Shown here: positions 36,162 to 45,044 of the stretch, in pieces
How the letters are laid out: each line of letters opens with the position of its first letter
Numbering within the stretch: the stretch's first letter is position 1
Source of the DNA: Paracoccaceae bacterium
GTDB lineage: Bacteria > Pseudomonadota > Alphaproteobacteria > Rhodobacterales > Rhodobacteraceae
DNA length: 64,000 nucleotides
Assembly (NCBI GenBank): GCA_902602765.1
Contig: CACKSH010000001.1
Coordinates: 143,431 to 207,430, forward strand
Direction: 5' to 3'
The notes under the pieces: model-generated
Told to the model about the DNA's origin: nothing
Database searches by the model: none
What the model saw: the letters and a program-made list of their open reading frames with translations, nothing else
Position numbers and translations under genes: made by a program

Positions 36162-36974
36162 ATGCAAAGGTTATATCTTGAAGCTTGGCAAGCATTTATT
36201 AGATGGCATTCTGTAGGGTCTTTTGGAGAACCTGTCATTTACCTTCCAGGGTTAAGTATGAGCTCCGTAAGCAGCTTCCTGCCGGTAGCCGCCCATAGCC
36301 TGATGGGAGGCAAGAAAGGAATTATGCTCGATTACATAGGTTCAGGAGTAAGCGATCATTCTGACAGCTTTAGTTTTTCTTTAAAAGCACATGCCGAAAC
36401 AGTAGCTTTTGTGTTACAAGAATTAGGGTACAATAGCTGCCATTTTGTCGGTCACTCTTTCGGTGGAAGTGTAGCTATAAAACTAGCTTTAACTCGCCCT
36501 GATTTAGTGAAAAGTTTATTTATAGCTGAAGGAAATCTGCTTCCAGGGGGCGGTCCTGGTAGTAGAAGTATTGCGGCAAACTCGAAGGTTGAATTCGTGA
36601 ATAAGGTTTTTCCCAAAATGCTTAATCGAATTAGGGAAGATGCACTGATTAAAAAAAGCGGTCCAGATGTGTTAGCTTCTTCTTGGTCTATCGCGGATGT
36701 TGGAGGAATATATGAAAATGCCATTTCATTGGTAAATCTCCCAAAAAGATTTGAAAACGATTTTCTGACTCTCGATATCCCACGATGTTTCATGTTTAGT
36801 GAGGAAAATTTTCCTGCAAAAGGTACAGCTGGAACGGCCGACATTCCAAATGTAGAGCGCTTGGAGAGTTTTGGTGTTCTAGTTGAAATTTTGCCTAACT
36901 CAGGCCATGAAATGATGATAAGCAATCCGGAGGATTTTACAAAAATATTAAGTGGTTTCTTAAACACTAAGTGA
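36162..36974 (+). CDS. Alpha/beta hydrolase
   Basis: 270 residues from the ATG at 36162, supported by GAGGAAAG 8 bases upstream; the track start adds an implausible 38 residues. The fold has VIYLPGLSMSS (oxyanion), GHSFGGSVAIKLAL (nucleophile Ser), and GHEMMISN (His). It resembles simple carboxylesterases or acyl hydrolases without a lid motif. Substrate unknown. It lies between two dispersed repeats. Confidence 0.82.
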   Translation: MQRLYLEAWQAFIRWHSVGSFGEPVIYLPGLSMSSVSSFLPVAAHSLMGGKKGIMLDYIGSGVSDHSDSFSFSLKAHAETVAFVLQELGYNSCHFVGHSFGGSVAIKLALTRPDLVKSLFIAEGNLLPGGGPGSRSIAANSKVEFVNKVFPKMLNRIREDALIKKSGPDVLASSWSIADVGGIYENAISLVNLPKRFENDFLTLDIPRCFMFSEENFPAKGTAGTADIPNVERLESFGVLVEILPNSGHEMMISNPEDFTKILSGFLNTK

Positions 36975-37140
36975 ATTAGTTTGAAAAATGTGAATGAAAA
37001 CCTTCTTCTATTGAAAAAGGATATTTAATTCTATCCCCTTACCAAAAATGTGAGAGTGAGATATTTACGTATATAACTGCCTCGAGTTTTTACCGCCCTA
37101 CCTCTCACGATGGTCCAAATACTCCACTAGTCCACAGGAA

Positions 37141-37218
37141 ACCCACCCCCACTCACAATACCCCTGCTCATTCACAAAGGCGTTTATTTGGATCAGGTCA
37201 TTTGCTTCACGCGTAGCG
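37141..37218. repeat. Dispersed hairpin repeat, copy B
   Basis: ACCCACCCCCACTCACAATACCCCTGCTC continues with CACAAAGGCGTTTATTTGGA and ends TTTGCTTCACGCGTAGCG. The arms GCTTC/GTAGC give a 5-base stem with one mismatch. It sits beyond the 3' end of the lipoprotein gene and the hydrolase. Confidence 0.65.
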
Positions 37219-37239
37219 TCTTGTGATGCACGAAAGATT

Positions 37240-38517
37240 TTAAATTATTTCTAATTGTACTAAGGTCTCAGAAATATCGGACGCATAAAGGCTTTCGAGT
37301 GTCATAGTGTGTTTGATATCTAAATCTTGGTCAATTTTATTACTGTTATAAATTAGATCAATTAACAGAGCTTGCGTTTCAACTGCATCAGGCTGATAGC
37401 CCGACAGACCACCATCATTATCTTGGAACATAATTCTAAGTGTTGTGAAATCGGGCTTTGACAAAACTGGCGCAAAATACGTGTTGAACAAAGCATAACC
37501 AAGAGGGTTTTCTGCCAATACTCCTGCAGGAGTATTGGCAGTTTCACTCCACTCTCCTTCTAAAATTCCGTCACCAGAGGCATTTTTATCTAGCCAAAAC
37601 TCTTTTCCCATCTCCCACATGCTAAAATTCAGGATATATGTGTATTCTATAGCTGCCTTCATGAAATCTTCTGGATTATTGAGAGGATCAGCTGCATATC
37701 CTGATGGATCAAAAACACCATTATCAACAGCTTCCTTTAATGCTAAATAAAGCTCTGATGTTTTCCAGCTTGAGTCATTAGTATCATGTGGGTCTCCAGA
37801 TCCATTTGCTTTAGTGTAGTTAAGAGCTTCAATCGACCCCTCAACTGCACCCCTCACACCCCATGGATGTATTGTATGTAAGGCGTGCTCAAATAGTTCC
37901 TGAATATCACCATCGCCAGAGCCGATTGTACCTGTACTATTTTGATACCAGATCATGTCTTGCATAATAGAGATTAGTAGTGCCTCAGTGCCAACACCGT
38001 ATTGAGCATCAAGTTCACCCTCTATGCGGTCTTCGAGAGGATTAAGGGGATATTCATCGGCTGCCCCCTTCAGTATTCTTTGGGATGTGCCAATACCCTC
38101 ATGCCACGTACCCTCCGCACCAGCTAGAATATTTATCATTTGTTGTTGAGCGCTAGAGTCTATGCCCGCAGCATCTGAGTCCATTAGTATGACAAATGAT
38201 TGAGCAACCTTATGAGCCCATTCATCAGGGACTTTAGCTTGATCACCCGTTTCTCCGCCTACAAGTAATTTAACCCCATTTACATCTAAAGTTCTATCAA
38301 ATAGCGAACTAGTAGTGGATTGCAACGTACCTTTACTCGCATAATTAGTTGTTGGATTAGACGACGGCGTCCCGCCAGTATTATCACCAGTTGATCCAGT
38401 TGTATTACTGTTACCAATTGATGATCCACCGCCGCCACCACAAGCCGCCAATATGAAAGCTAACGGCGAAATCATCACTGCCTTTTTCTGCTTAAATCTA
38501 TCTGAGAAGCTATTCAT
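37240..38517 (-). CDS. Putative secreted lipoprotein with Gly-rich linker
   Basis: 425 residues. The N-terminus is a lipoprotein-type signal, KKAVMISPLAFILAAC, then GGGGGSS and an Asn/Thr/Gly-rich linker; the lipobox Cys is C26. The rest is a single soluble domain with several Trp/His-rich blocks (EHALHTIHPWGVRGAVEGS, AIEYTYILNFSMWEMGKEFWLD). I do not recognise the domain with confidence; it may be a DUF4856-type or imelysin-like fold. It lies between repeat copies B and C, as a single gene. Confidence 0.7.
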   Translation of the reverse strand: MNSFSDRFKQKKAVMISPLAFILAACGGGGGSSIGNSNTTGSTGDNTGGTPSSNPTTNYASKGTLQSTTSSLFDRTLDVNGVKLLVGGETGDQAKVPDEWAHKVAQSFVILMDSDAAGIDSSAQQQMINILAGAEGTWHEGIGTSQRILKGAADEYPLNPLEDRIEGELDAQYGVGTEALLISIMQDMIWYQNSTGTIGSGDGDIQELFEHALHTIHPWGVRGAVEGSIEALNYTKANGSGDPHDTNDSSWKTSELYLALKEAVDNGVFDPSGYAADPLNNPEDFMKAAIEYTYILNFSMWEMGKEFWLDKNASGDGILEGEWSETANTPAGVLAENPLGYALFNTYFAPVLSKPDFTTLRIMFQDNDGGLSGYQPDAVETQALLIDLIYNSNKIDQDLDIKHTMTLESLYASDISETLVQLEII

Positions 38518-38574
38518 TATTGGATTCCTTTAGTTCAAATTCTACCCTCACAATATTCAACTTGAAATGCAAGC

Positions 38575-38643
38575 TTAACACAATACACCTGCTCACTCAC
38601 AAAGACGTTTATTCGGAACGGTTCGTTTGCTACTGGTGTAGCG
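38575..38643. repeat. Dispersed hairpin repeat, copy C
   Basis: AACACAATACACCTGCTCACTCACAAAGACGTTTATTCGGA aligns with copy B and ends TTTGCTAC-TGGT-GTAGCGA with a perfect 5-base stem. It lies between the lipoprotein and the agmatine deiminase genes. Confidence 0.65.
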
Positions 38644-38674
38644 ACAAGAATGGTAATTCTATTAAAGAATAACG

Positions 38675-39799
38675 CTACTCCAAAATTGATTTTGAAGGTT
38701 GATCATTTGTGTGGCAATGAACCCCACCACCAGCTGCCCAGGAACTTAACATTTCGACGATATGGACGTCTCGATTAGGAAAGTAACTTTCAATTCTAAC
38801 TTTTGCTGCAGCATCCGTTTTGGGGTTGCCAAACCCTGGAACTATTACAAATCCATTTCCCACTAGCCAATTTACGTAGTTTGTATCGAAACTCTGACCG
38901 TTATATTCAACATAACTTTCGATGGGATCTCTAATCACATTAAATCCTGCAGCCTTAATAGTTTCAGCAATTTTATCAAATAGTCTGCCATCTTTACCAT
39001 CCGGCTGGCACAATGAGCCCGCAGTACACTGCAAAACCACAGCAGTACTAACATTTATGAACCTTGCTATCCCGTCAACATGCCCTCGCGTCCTATCACC
39101 CGTCGGAATGCCTTCAATGAAAACAACCTTTGATACGCCAAAGTATTTCTTAAGGTCAGCCTTGGCCCGCTCTTTAGTATATCCAAAATTTCTATTTGGA
39201 TCACCGATTGTACTCCAATTCAACAATACAGTATCCAATCCGTTGAACTCAAGATTTCCTCGTTCGTGTGTAATATCGATATGAGTAACTGGCATCTTGA
39301 GAAGCTCTCCAATCTGATCTGGAATGGTGTTATCAAGATAGAAGGGAATATTTGAACCAAAGGCACCGCCCCAAGCATTAAATTCCCAATTTTGTATTTT
39401 TAAACTATTTTCCTCGACTACATACAATGGACCATTATCCCGCATCCATGAATTATCGTATTTCGCGGCTTGCCATCGTATATTAGAATTTTTTGGATCA
39501 GCTCCTATTCTTAAAATTACATCCTTTGCTTCTTCTAAAATTTGATCTGATCCATACAGAATATATAAAGTTTGATAACGAGAGATTATATCGGAAATTT
39601 TTGCAATAGTATCTTCGTAGTCCTTTTCCCATCGACCTGGCCATTGTAGCCAAGTCGCTTCCTGTGGTTCCCACTCTGCTGGAACTCTCTTTAAACCTGA
39701 TTTGACAGAATTTTTGTCGATCATTGCTTCATTACTTAATACAATATTACATGGCAGAATGCTTGTTAAAAAGGTGATATATTTTATGAATTTGTTCAT
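38675..39799 (-). CDS. Agmatine deiminase-like protein, exported
   Basis: 374 residues with a signal peptide (FIKYITFLTSILPCNIVLSNE). PAD_porph family: WEPQEATWLQWPG, YDNSWMRDNGPLYVV, ITHERGNLEFNG, GHVDGIARF and the catalytic Cys in GGGVHCHTND, so the Asp/His/Cys set is present. Cytosolic AguA makes N-carbamoylputrescine from agmatine; here the signal suggests periplasmic action or a related guanidine substrate. The window also has a ureohydrolase-like protein, but far away. Confidence 0.85.
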   Translation of the reverse strand: MNKFIKYITFLTSILPCNIVLSNEAMIDKNSVKSGLKRVPAEWEPQEATWLQWPGRWEKDYEDTIAKISDIISRYQTLYILYGSDQILEEAKDVILRIGADPKNSNIRWQAAKYDNSWMRDNGPLYVVEENSLKIQNWEFNAWGGAFGSNIPFYLDNTIPDQIGELLKMPVTHIDITHERGNLEFNGLDTVLLNWSTIGDPNRNFGYTKERAKADLKKYFGVSKVVFIEGIPTGDRTRGHVDGIARFINVSTAVVLQCTAGSLCQPDGKDGRLFDKIAETIKAAGFNVIRDPIESYVEYNGQSFDTNYVNWLVGNGFVIVPGFGNPKTDAAAKVRIESYFPNRDVHIVEMLSSWAAGGGVHCHTNDQPSKSILE

Positions 39800-40347
39800 T
39801 AATAATTTATTAAGATTTTTAGTATGCTACTACAAGTTTAGCTTATATCGATCCCTGAATATGCTGAAATATGAAAGCAAAAAATAAAGTAACTAAAGCG
39901 GTCAAAGTTTTGACTCCCACCCCTTTGATCACAAAGTTAGCTGTAAACTGTTCCCCAAAGAAGTTTACCCCTGAAAATTTAAACAGCCAAAATATGACAT
40001 TTTAAGGTTTATTGAGGGGCCATTTGAGGGGCCAAATATATCCCGAGACTCTAAGATATTGTTTATATTATATTAAATATGATTTACTGGCGAAGACGGT
40101 TTCTGCTTAATCCTATTGATTTTATACAATTATTTATTTTTTAATATAGTTAACTTATTGGTTTTACGTATTTTTATTAAAATATAATTTTGATTAGTAA
40201 ATATAAAGAAAGTATGCTTTTGGAGGGTTTTACGGAGGGTAAATGCCAATACCAAAACCCCAATGTCTGCGTTCAGCATAACTAAAGCTGAAAATCACGC
40301 AACAACACTTTGTTCAACAAGTTCTTAAAATTTCTTTCGAGAAAAGG
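39800..40347. other. 548-base intergenic region with partial repeat and att-like site
   Basis: AT-rich gap between the agmatine deiminase and the enolase-superfamily gene. It contains a short CCCACCCCTTTGATCACAAA match to the dispersed repeat (about 39916), a G-rich doublet (GAGGGGCCATTTGAGGGGCC) and the tRNA-Ser 3' copy at 40056-40100. No gene found. Confidence 0.6.
40056..40100. repeat. Direct repeat, partial copy of tRNA-Ser 3' end and flank (att-like)
   Basis: These 45 bases match 52708-52752 at 42 positions, the last part being TGGCGAAGACGGT versus TGGCGGAGACGGT, the 3' end of tRNA-Ser. Same orientation, 12.65 kb apart. It is the kind of duplication left when a tyrosine recombinase integrates into a tRNA gene. 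Both copies are preceded by G-rich doublets. Confidence 0.75.
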
Positions 40348-41517
40348 CTAATTAAAGATATTATATTTCTCCATAAATTCGCGATCTGGAGTGACACCCA
40401 ACCCGGGACCACTCGGAATACTTACAGTCCCATTATTAACTTTTACTTGGTTTTGAATGTTCATTGGTTCAGTTAATAAGTCATCCCTGAAACTATTATG
40501 CGTTGTATCAAACTCAAGCATTGGTTCCCATGGAAATAACCCACCTGGTATTGCTGGCATTGCCGCAAGTAAATGTAAATTAGTTGCCACTGCTATAGCA
40601 GAACCCCATACATGATTAACTACTGGAGTAAAATGTGCATGACACAACGCTAAAACTCTCAGGTATTCTGATATGCCGCCGAGCGCACAGACTTCAGGTT
40701 GGGCAATATCGAGGCCTCGACTTTCTAGGAGCTTTCTCCAACCCCATCGATTAAATTCGGCTTCACCACCTGAAATATTTACTTTTAAACCAGATCGTAA
40801 TTCTCGGTAACCGTCCAAATCTTCTGGGGCAACCGGTTCTTCAAACCAGTACGGATCATACTCTTCAAGTGCCCGACCAACATAAAAAGCATCATTGGTT
40901 GTATATGCGTGATTTGCATCCACCATAAACGGATATTCATCACCTATACCGCGTCTAACGGCCTCAATTAAAAGCAGATCGTCCTTAGGGCCTAAGCCAA
41001 CTTTCATTTTTACGGCCTTAAATCCCATTTGCTTTATATTAGAGGCCTCCTCCTCAAATCTTGACGCCATACTTTTGGCGCTCTCTTTACGAAGCATCAT
41101 ACCGTAACCATAGACATCGACTTTTTGTCGGTGCGAACCACCTATCAACTTAAATATCGGCAAACCAGCAATTTTGCCTGCAATATCCCACAATGCAATA
41201 TCAACACCCGATAGTGCTTGGAGAGGCATACCCTTTTGCCCGTGATCACGCATTAAGTTATACACTTTGTGCCAGATGACGTCCCGATCCATTGGATCCA
41301 TACCCACAATCATAGGCTGAATTACTTTTTCTACGATACCTTTGTTGGCTAGGGCAATATTACCTGCACCGAAACATTCTCCCCATCCAACTACGCCGTC
41401 ATCCGTCTCCACCTCAACTAAGTGAGCAGTTCTTTTGTTATAATACTGTTGTGAATAACCAAGAGGCTCTGGCAGGTCATAACCGAGGACGTGGCTAGTA
41501 ATTCGAGTAATCTTCAT
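40348..41517 (-). CDS. Mandelate racemase/muconate-lactonizing (enolase) superfamily protein, sugar-acid dehydratase type
   Basis: 389 residues. The N-terminal capping domain precedes a barrel with KxK catalytic lysines K170 and K172 (AVKMKVG), the metal acids in VDANHA, WFEEP and GGEAEFN, and His in NHVWG. The K-x-K plus Asp/Glu/Glu/His set is typical of acid-sugar dehydratases and racemases. The overlap ATGA with the ALDH gene shows they are coupled. In this operon dehydration of an aldonate to a 2-keto-3-deoxy acid is a reasonable assignment. Confidence 0.88.
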   Translation of the reverse strand: MKITRITSHVLGYDLPEPLGYSQQYYNKRTAHLVEVETDDGVVGWGECFGAGNIALANKGIVEKVIQPMIVGMDPMDRDVIWHKVYNLMRDHGQKGMPLQALSGVDIALWDIAGKIAGLPIFKLIGGSHRQKVDVYGYGMMLRKESAKSMASRFEEEASNIKQMGFKAVKMKVGLGPKDDLLLIEAVRRGIGDEYPFMVDANHAYTTNDAFYVGRALEEYDPYWFEEPVAPEDLDGYRELRSGLKVNISGGEAEFNRWGWRKLLESRGLDIAQPEVCALGGISEYLRVLALCHAHFTPVVNHVWGSAIAVATNLHLLAAMPAIPGGLFPWEPMLEFDTTHNSFRDDLLTEPMNIQNQVKVNNGTVSIPSGPGLGVTPDREFMEKYNIFN

Positions 41518-42974
41518 GGCGTGTGCCCCCCAATCTTATATGTATTTTTTGCACAAGTTATCCGTTTTTGGACAAGGTAATCGTTTAAAGCTAGAGAAGA
41601 GCAATCGTGCCCGATACCAGACTGACCGAAACCACCGTGTGGTAAGTCAATATCATATTTAACCCCATTTACTTGTATTTCTCCATATCGAAGTATGGAT
41701 GAATAATATTCCGCAAGTGATTGATTGCGTGTAAAAATATAGGCTGTGAGACCACCTTCTTCACAGTCATTGGCCATATCAGCGAGGCGCCTATCATCTG
41801 AAAAAGGAATTATGCTTACAATTGGCCCAAACGTTTCTTGTTTGTAAACCTCCATACTTTCTGTGACATCAGTAAGAACCGTTGGCGCAATATAGTATCC
41901 ATTTTTAAGATTTGATGGTCTATCCCCCCCACATAAGAGAGTTGCACCATCTGCAACCGCACCATCAATTAATTTTTTGATGCGCGTGAATGCTCTTTCG
42001 TCTATAACTGGACCTGTCTCAATTTCAGCATATTTATCAAAACCGACTTTGCGAGCTTTTGCACGAGAAACGACTTTCTCAGTAAATGTTTTTAATACTT
42101 TTTCAGAAACAAAAACTCTATTCGGAGCAACACATATTTGCCCAGCATTTGAGAATTTAACGCCTGTAACAATATCAGCAGCCAGATCCAAATCAGCATC
42201 TTCAAAAATCAAGACAGGTGCATTCCCGCCTAATTCCATAGAATATTTTTTAATTGACGATGATCCCGTTTTCATAATGTGCTGGCCAGTTTTTGATGAA
42301 CCAATCAAAGTAAGAACCTGAGGAATAGAAGATGCACTCAATGCATCAGCAACTACATGATTTTTCGTGGTTAGAATCTGAACGACTCCGGCGGGAAGAT
42401 TTATTTTCTCGCAAAGCATTCCAATAGCATAAGCTGAAACCGGTGTAAGTTCAGAAGGACGGATAATTAATGGGCACCCTGCCGCCATAGCCGGACCAAT
42501 CTTAAAAGCTAAATTAAGTAGTGGGAAATTCCAAGCCAAGAAGGCAACCGCAACACCAGCAGGTTCATAAATCATTCGGTGACTGTGGGTTCCAGCCCTA
42601 TCTGGAATGCTGTAATCCTGCAAACGAGAAATCTCTTGAGAGTAAAATTCTAGAGAGACAACGAGACGGTCCCAATCTTCATGGGTCTGAGCCCAGGGCT
42701 TACCCATTTCAAAGTGCACGCATTCCCGTAAAAAATTCTGATTAGCAACAACTTCATCACGTAATTTAGCCATCCAATTCTGCCGAACTTCAATTGAAGA
42801 GGATGCCCAATTTGGAAAAGCTTTCTTGGCAGATAGGAGAGCAATCTCCACTTCCTTTAAACTCGCAGAAGCAACAGTGACTATTTGCTCCTCAGTGGCC
42901 GGATTAAAAACTTTTGTGGTTTCAGTTCCACTTACTTGGGCGCCATCTAAGTACATTTTATTAGGAAAGTTCAT
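41514..42974 (-). CDS. NAD(P)-dependent aldehyde dehydrogenase
   Basis: 486 residues from the ATG at 42974, decided by GAGGG nine bases upstream; the track start at 42989 is a TTG inside the preceding gene. The catalytic Cys is in NAGQICVAPN, the Glu in YSMELGGNAPV, and the NAD fold LAWNFPLLNLAF. It resembles succinate- or alpha-ketoglutaric-semialdehyde dehydrogenases. With the enolase-superfamily gene it would give the last oxidative step of a sugar-acid pathway. Confidence 0.9.
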   Translation of the reverse strand: MNFPNKMYLDGAQVSGTETTKVFNPATEEQIVTVASASLKEVEIALLSAKKAFPNWASSSIEVRQNWMAKLRDEVVANQNFLRECVHFEMGKPWAQTHEDWDRLVVSLEFYSQEISRLQDYSIPDRAGTHSHRMIYEPAGVAVAFLAWNFPLLNLAFKIGPAMAAGCPLIIRPSELTPVSAYAIGMLCEKINLPAGVVQILTTKNHVVADALSASSIPQVLTLIGSSKTGQHIMKTGSSSIKKYSMELGGNAPVLIFEDADLDLAADIVTGVKFSNAGQICVAPNRVFVSEKVLKTFTEKVVSRAKARKVGFDKYAEIETGPVIDERAFTRIKKLIDGAVADGATLLCGGDRPSNLKNGYYIAPTVLTDVTESMEVYKQETFGPIVSIIPFSDDRRLADMANDCEEGGLTAYIFTRNQSLAEYYSSILRYGEIQVNGVKYDIDLPHGGFGQSGIGHDCSSLALNDYLVQKRITCAKNTYKIGGHTP

Positions 42975-42981
42975 TTTACCC

Positions 42982-44601
42982 TCAATCAAAAAGTGTCTGA
43001 ATATTATTTTTTATTTGATCGCCGACGTAGAGGGCTAATGCTTGTATTGTTGAGGTGGGGTTTACTGCACCAGCAGTTACAAAAATTGATCCATCAACTA
43101 TAAAAAGGTTTTTTACATCGTGACTTCGACCCCAGCTGTTTACAACTGAATTACTGGGATTATTTCCCATCCTACAGGTGCCCATCTGGTGCCATCCAGC
43201 CCGCCACCACACTTTATCATCATTTTTTGCTAATACTTTTTCTGCACCAGCAGCTAGTAATACTTCACGAGCGCGCTCTTCGCCATGCTTTATCATTGCT
43301 TTAGTATTTTCGCCTAAAGTGTAGTTAATTTTTGGAGCAGGAATGCCATCGCTGTCTTTTAAATCTGCATCAAGAGTTACGCAGTTATGCTCTTCAGGCA
43401 GATCTTCAGTAACAATCGTTAAACCAGCAAGGTAGGGATATATATTATCCATAATCTCAAGGTGCTCATTTCCCCAAGGAATGGGATTATCAACACCATA
43501 ACCACCTAATGCAAAGGTCATTGGTGTTGTGGAGCGTCCAGAGTGCAAACCATAACCCCTTGAAAATCCTCGCGATGGATCACTTTCATAAAATTCCTGC
43601 GAAAGTATCGAACAGGCCATAGGCCCTTCATGGCCTTTCATTTCTTCCTTAAATACCCCTGCCACGCCAGTTAATGGATGAAACATCAGGTTTTTCCCAA
43701 CTAGACCAGATCTATTGGCCAAACCTTCCGGAAATAAATTAGATGATGAATGCAACAAGAGCCGAGGGGTTCCTACACCATTACAAGCCATAATAACAAT
43801 TTCAGCTCTTTGTCTATGAACTTGTCCATCTTCTCCATGATAAAGCACGCCATTTGCTAACCCGGTAGCTTCGTCAATTTGAATTTCACGCACTCGTGAG
43901 TTTGTCCGAAGCTCTACACCCGCCCTCTCCAATAAAGGCCAGTACGTGAAATTAGTTCCGCCCTTTGCCCCAGCCGCACAACCAAGATCGCATGTTCCTG
44001 CGTTTACACATTTCTGTCGACCTTCTTGGTCTCTACTCAATATTGCAACATCTGAGGGCCACCAATGCCAACCCATATTATTAAATCCTTTAGCGAGTGT
44101 TTGGCCAAGTATTCCGATAGGTATGGGCGGATTAGATATTTTATATTCTGGGTAGGCAGTGTTACCTGGCAATCCTGAAACGCCAATATTTAAGTCATTC
44201 ATTTCGTAAAAAGGTTCTAAATTATAATAATTTATTGGCCAATCTTCGCCCACGCCATCAAGAGTTTTTGTTCGGAAATCACTAGGCCTCATTCTAGGCC
44301 AGTGTGCTAAAAAATTTATGGTCGAACCGCCCACACCGTTCCAGTTAACTGGAGTAATACAACTATTCTCAGAATTAATAGGATAGTCTTGTTTGAGGCC
44401 TCTAACATTCGGATCACAAGAAAACTCTGCATAACGCGAAAGTTCGTAATCTTCTTTACGGGAAGGATACTCAGCATCGGTGAGGTGGCCACCCTGCTCT
44501 AAACACAAAATTCGCATTCGTGTCTCAAGTAATGACCAAGCAATAGCTGCCCCAGATGCCCCAGCGCCGATTATTAAAACGTCTACCGGCTCATGCTCCA
44601 T
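42982..44601 (-). CDS. GMC family flavin oxidoreductase (gluconate 2-dehydrogenase-like large subunit)
   Basis: 539 residues. FAD-binding VDVLIIGAGASGAAIAWSLLE, GGSTINFLAHWPRM, and the C-terminal WHQMGTCRMGN with VDGSIFVTAGAVNPTSTIQALALYVGD containing the catalytic His and partner. It pairs with the gluconate 2-dehydrogenase-like subunit 3 upstream, overlapping by 11 bases. No Tat motif in either and no cytochrome c gene, so it should act in the cytoplasm on the imported sugar. The electron acceptor is unknown. Confidence 0.88.
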   Translation of the reverse strand: MEHEPVDVLIIGAGASGAAIAWSLLETRMRILCLEQGGHLTDAEYPSRKEDYELSRYAEFSCDPNVRGLKQDYPINSENSCITPVNWNGVGGSTINFLAHWPRMRPSDFRTKTLDGVGEDWPINYYNLEPFYEMNDLNIGVSGLPGNTAYPEYKISNPPIPIGILGQTLAKGFNNMGWHWWPSDVAILSRDQEGRQKCVNAGTCDLGCAAGAKGGTNFTYWPLLERAGVELRTNSRVREIQIDEATGLANGVLYHGEDGQVHRQRAEIVIMACNGVGTPRLLLHSSSNLFPEGLANRSGLVGKNLMFHPLTGVAGVFKEEMKGHEGPMACSILSQEFYESDPSRGFSRGYGLHSGRSTTPMTFALGGYGVDNPIPWGNEHLEIMDNIYPYLAGLTIVTEDLPEEHNCVTLDADLKDSDGIPAPKINYTLGENTKAMIKHGEERAREVLLAAGAEKVLAKNDDKVWWRAGWHQMGTCRMGNNPSNSVVNSWGRSHDVKNLFIVDGSIFVTAGAVNPTSTIQALALYVGDQIKNNIQTLFD

Positions 44602-45043
44602 CTTTTTTACCTCCAGTGGGATCTAAAAATATTGGACCGCGCTGCCTAACCGGTTCAGTTAGTGCATCTAATAACTCTTCGCTTTCTTTTTTCACATCAT
44701 AGCCTTGAGGATGAACTGCATGAGCACTCAGGCCAAGTTTTTCTCTAATATCAGGACGGCTGTAATAACCCTTATATGTTTCTATTAGTAACGACTCAAA
44801 TTCAGAGGGCTTATTATCTTGTAATTGGCGGACAAAATTGGGAGAAACCTTGTCCGCCTTTGATTGTGCATAAAGCACAATTGATGCAATATCTTTCTTG
44901 AGAACAGGATTTTTACTGGCTCTCTGTACGATAAATGCAGCAATTTCTAATTTACCAGCACTTGGTAAATCTCTCTTTTTATTAGCTGGAATTAATTGGT
45001 CCAAAATATTGTTGAGGATGGCCATTTCTGTTTGCGTCAGCAT
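44591..45043 (-). CDS. Gluconate 2-dehydrogenase subunit 3-like protein
   Basis: 150 residues from the ATG at 45043, which is preceded by GGGGAGGA and starts after TGAC; the track start at 45079 lies within the permease. The helical subunit-3 fold is shown by LTQTEMAILNNILDQLIPAN and SAGKLEIAAFIV. Normal family members carry a Tat signal; this one has none. It forms a small companion of the GMC flavoprotein. Confidence 0.8.
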   Translation of the reverse strand: MLTQTEMAILNNILDQLIPANKKRDLPSAGKLEIAAFIVQRASKNPVLKKDIASIVLYAQSKADKVSPNFVRQLQDNKPSEFESLLIETYKGYYSRPDIREKLGLSAHAVHPQGYDVKKESEELLDALTEPVRQRGPIFLDPTGGKKDGA

Positions 45044-45044
45044 G

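Noticed and set aside
36036-38643. Integron attC sites separating single-gene cassettes
   Set aside because: The repeats lack the GTTRRRY/RYYYAAC core ends, gene orientations differ and no integron integrase is seen.
39702-39887. 61-aa ORF opposite the agmatine deiminase start
   Set aside because: Mostly antisense to the signal peptide coding region; shadow ORF.
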